Below are positions 16,497-17,491 of a DNA stretch of 17,491 nucleotides, one piece after another. The notes beneath the pieces are model-generated. The model had not been told where the DNA came from, ran no database searches, and saw nothing but the letters and a program-made list of their open reading frames with translations. Each line of letters starts with the position of its first letter. Within the stretch, counting starts at the first letter, position 1. The stretch is from Clostridiaceae bacterium AF10-41 (lineage in GTDB: Bacteria > Bacillota > Clostridia > Clostridiales > Clostridiaceae): the NCBI GenBank assembly GCA_027686065.1, contig JAQCTH010000075.1:1-17491 (forward strand), in the 5' to 3' direction. The translations under genes and the position numbers were made by a program.

Positions 16497-16694
16497 TTAT
16501 AGATATGGTAATAATTTCTTCATTGCTTTTTCTTGAGTAGTTGAAACATAAGCAGCTTTTCTTAAGTTTCTCTTTCTCTTAGAGCTTTTCTTTGTTAATA
16601 TATGGCTCTTGAAAGCTTTTGCTCTTTTTAATTTTCCAGTACCTGTTTTCTTAAATCTCTTTGCTGCACCTCTGTGCGTCTTCATTTTTGGCAT
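16497..16694 (-). CDS. rpmI: 50S ribosomal protein L35
   Basis: This 65-residue basic protein is full-length L35: [24 protein letters not shown], then [18 protein letters not shown] and the KKLLPYL end. It is a small peripheral protein of the large ribosomal subunit. The ATG has GAGGAGG 8 bases upstream. It is normally the middle gene of infC-rpmI-rplT. Here infC is absent, and rpmI is the first gene behind a roughly 350-base leader and its own promoter, co-transcribed with rplT. Confidence 0.98.
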   Translation of the reverse strand: MPKMKTHRGAAKRFKKTGTGKLKRAKAFKSHILTKKSSKRKRNLRKAAYVSTTQEKAMKKLLPYL

Positions 16695-16724
16695 AATAAA
16701 ATCCTCCTCTCAAATTATGCTTTA

Positions 16725-16790
16725 TTAAGGGAATTCTAACTTTATAATTATAAAACTTTAGAATAATATCTTTTCTTAAATGTCCCTTAA
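16725..16790 (-). promoter_or_regulatory. long split-stem hairpin just upstream of the rpmI ribosome site
   Basis: In the leader RNA the strand at 16725-16739 (TTAGAATTCCCTTAA) is fully complementary to two separated segments: TTAAGGGA (16783-16790) and ATTCTAA (16758-16764). An 18-base side loop lies between them, and an inner AT palindrome (TTTATAATTATAAA) caps the structure. It ends about 16 bases before the GAGGAGG of rpmI. No T-run follows, so it is not a terminator; a translational or mRNA-stability role is possible. The rest of 16791-16920 holds two small hairpins (GCATATATGC and AATTCC/GGAATT) and no coding frame. Confidence 0.5.
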
Positions 16791-16920
16791 CATTGAATGT
16801 TAATCTAAATCAATTCCACAAAAAGGAATTTATTAGCATATATGCTTTTTTTAATAATGCTTAACTTTTTATATACTTTTTAAAGATAATATTAAATACC
16901 TTATCAATAAAAAGACAAAA

Positions 16921-17048
16921 TAAAAAAGACAGCATATGCCGTCCTCAGAATATTCATTTCTTTAATTTAAATCATGATAAATTAAATAAGAATACATATA
17001 CCTTACTAAGCTATGCCGTAAGGTGAGAAACGGCTGTGTTTCTTCTTA
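16921..17048 (-). promoter_or_regulatory. rpmI-rplT leader: pseudoknot plus attenuator, probable L20 leader
   Basis: About 10 bases past the promoter, GCCGT (17030-17034) pairs with ACGGC (17015-17019), while loop bases ACCTT (17020-17024) pair with AAGGT (17000-17004). Together they make an H-type pseudoknot. Further on, GACGGC and GCTGTC form a hairpin (16928-16943) followed by TTTTTTA, an intrinsic terminator inside the leader. The segment GCCGTTTCTC (17025-17034) can instead pair with GAGGACGGC (16938-16946), with one bulged base, which would block that terminator. Ribosomal protein leaders of the L20 family regulate this operon in Firmicutes by attenuation. The identity as L20 leader is inferred from gene context and design. 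Confidence 0.6.
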
Positions 17049-17056
17049 ACACTAGT

Positions 17057-17085
17057 ATTATATTATTTGTCGAAAAACTTGTCAA
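17057..17085 (-). promoter_or_regulatory. consensus sigma-A promoter of rpmI-rplT
   Basis: On the minus strand a perfect TTGACA (17080-17085) and perfect TATAAT (17057-17062) are separated by exactly 17 bases. This is the best promoter in the window. It begins 8 bases after the stop codon of the upstream gene, and predicts a transcript start near 17050 at the head of the structured leader. Confidence 0.92.
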
Positions 17086-17092
17086 TATAAAT

Positions 17093-17491
17093 TTAAAATT
17101 TAACTTGTTTTTCCATACATAAAGAGCATCCATTACAAAAACTTACTTTGTTTTCAAAAACATTTTCTATAGTATCAATAAACTCTTTATTCAAACAATT
17201 CTTTTTACCATGTATTATTACTTTTTTAGGTGCATTAGTTATTAAACCACTTATTATTATATCCTCCATCTTCGCATCATTATCTATCCTACATTCAACT
17301 AATTCCTTCATAAACTCATTAAATATATCTTTTTTATCTTTATCTTTTATGAAATAATTTCCTGCCTCATTAATAACTATATTTATTTCATCTATCTTAC
17401 TTTCTTGTATATCTACAAAATATTTTAATAACTTAACAAATTCTCTATATTCCTTTTCAACCATATAGCTTTCTATTACTTTATCTATTAT
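17093..17491 (-). CDS. C-terminal part of an unassigned protein, possibly YtxC-like sporulation protein (partial)
   Basis: The reading frame is open to the right edge, and the first ATG inside the window (17464) has no convincing ribosome site, so this is the last 132 residues of a longer protein. It is rich in Glu/Lys/Ile, probably helical, and ends with KKVIIHG...IENVFENKVSFCNGCSLCMEKQVKF, a CX2CX2C cysteine tail. The sporulation protein YtxC, usually found beside thrS and infC in Firmicutes, is the best guess from position next to rpmI-rplT and a recalled cysteine-ended C-terminus. The match was not searched. The stop codon lies 8 bases before the rpmI promoter, and no separate terminator fits between them. 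Confidence 0.6.
   Translation of the reverse strand: MIDKVIESYMVEKEYREFVKLLKYFVDIQESKIDEINIVINEAGNYFIKDKDKKDIFNEFMKELVECRIDNDAKMEDIIISGLITNAPKKVIIHGKKNCLNKEFIDTIENVFENKVSFCNGCSLCMEKQVKF

Noticed and set aside
16741..17050. Degenerate infC remnant
   Set aside because: All three minus-strand frames are broken by many stops and no IF3 motif can be recognised; the DNA is better explained as leader RNA.

Overview
The window reads as chromosomal DNA of a low-GC Firmicute, most likely Clostridium sensu stricto. The sequence is very A+T-rich, ribosome binding sites are strong (AGGAGG or GAGGTG types), and the gene order matches the Firmicute neighbourhood around pheST, zapA and mutS2. All 15 supported genes lie on the minus strand, so transcription runs from high to low coordinates. 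I see no tRNA, rRNA, CRISPR array or intact transposon.

Right end (17491 to 16086): the 3' end of a small Cys-rich-tailed protein, possibly YtxC of the usual ytxC-thrS-infC neighbourhood. It is followed at once by a consensus sigma-A promoter, a structured leader of about 350 nt, then rpmI (L35) and rplT (L20), closed by an intrinsic terminator. The usual first gene, infC, is not here. The leader has an H-type pseudoknot and a terminator whose 5' arm can instead pair with the pseudoknot's own 5' strand. This looks like an L20-controlled attenuator and is the most interesting non-coding element of the window.

Middle right (16095 to 12987): a 19-bp inverted repeat and an unexplained leader precede ktrB-ktrA, a Ktr-type K+ uptake system (membrane pore plus NAD-binding RCK regulator). 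A SpoU/TrmH-family RNA 2'-O-methyltransferase follows with only 13 nt between genes. ktrA and the methyltransferase both use TTG starts.

Centre (12966 to 9165): a sigma-A promoter, a T-box with a UUC (Phe) specifier candidate, then pheS and pheT, the two subunits of phenylalanyl-tRNA synthetase, and a strong terminator.

Middle left (9060 to 2891): zapA, a Z-ring factor with an unusually long coiled-coil tail, ends at its own terminator. Next come a large U32-family protein of the RNA-hydroxylase (RlhA-like) type, a small three-helix membrane protein, and mutS2 with its Walker ATPase and Smr nuclease domains. They sit 10 and 20 nt apart and end at a terminator.

Left end (2859 to 1): a DUF523 (TudS-like) Fe-S protein overlaps by 14 nt an uncharacterised acidic, helical protein with a GTG start. 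A membrane-anchored D,D-carboxypeptidase of the VanY family follows. Its stop codon lies in a 16-bp palindrome, and the last 45 bases resemble the terminal repeat of an IS256-family insertion sequence whose body would lie outside the window.

As a whole this is core translation, cell-division and cell-wall housekeeping. Most of the novelty is in the RNA leaders and the clade-restricted proteins, not in an obvious new gene system.
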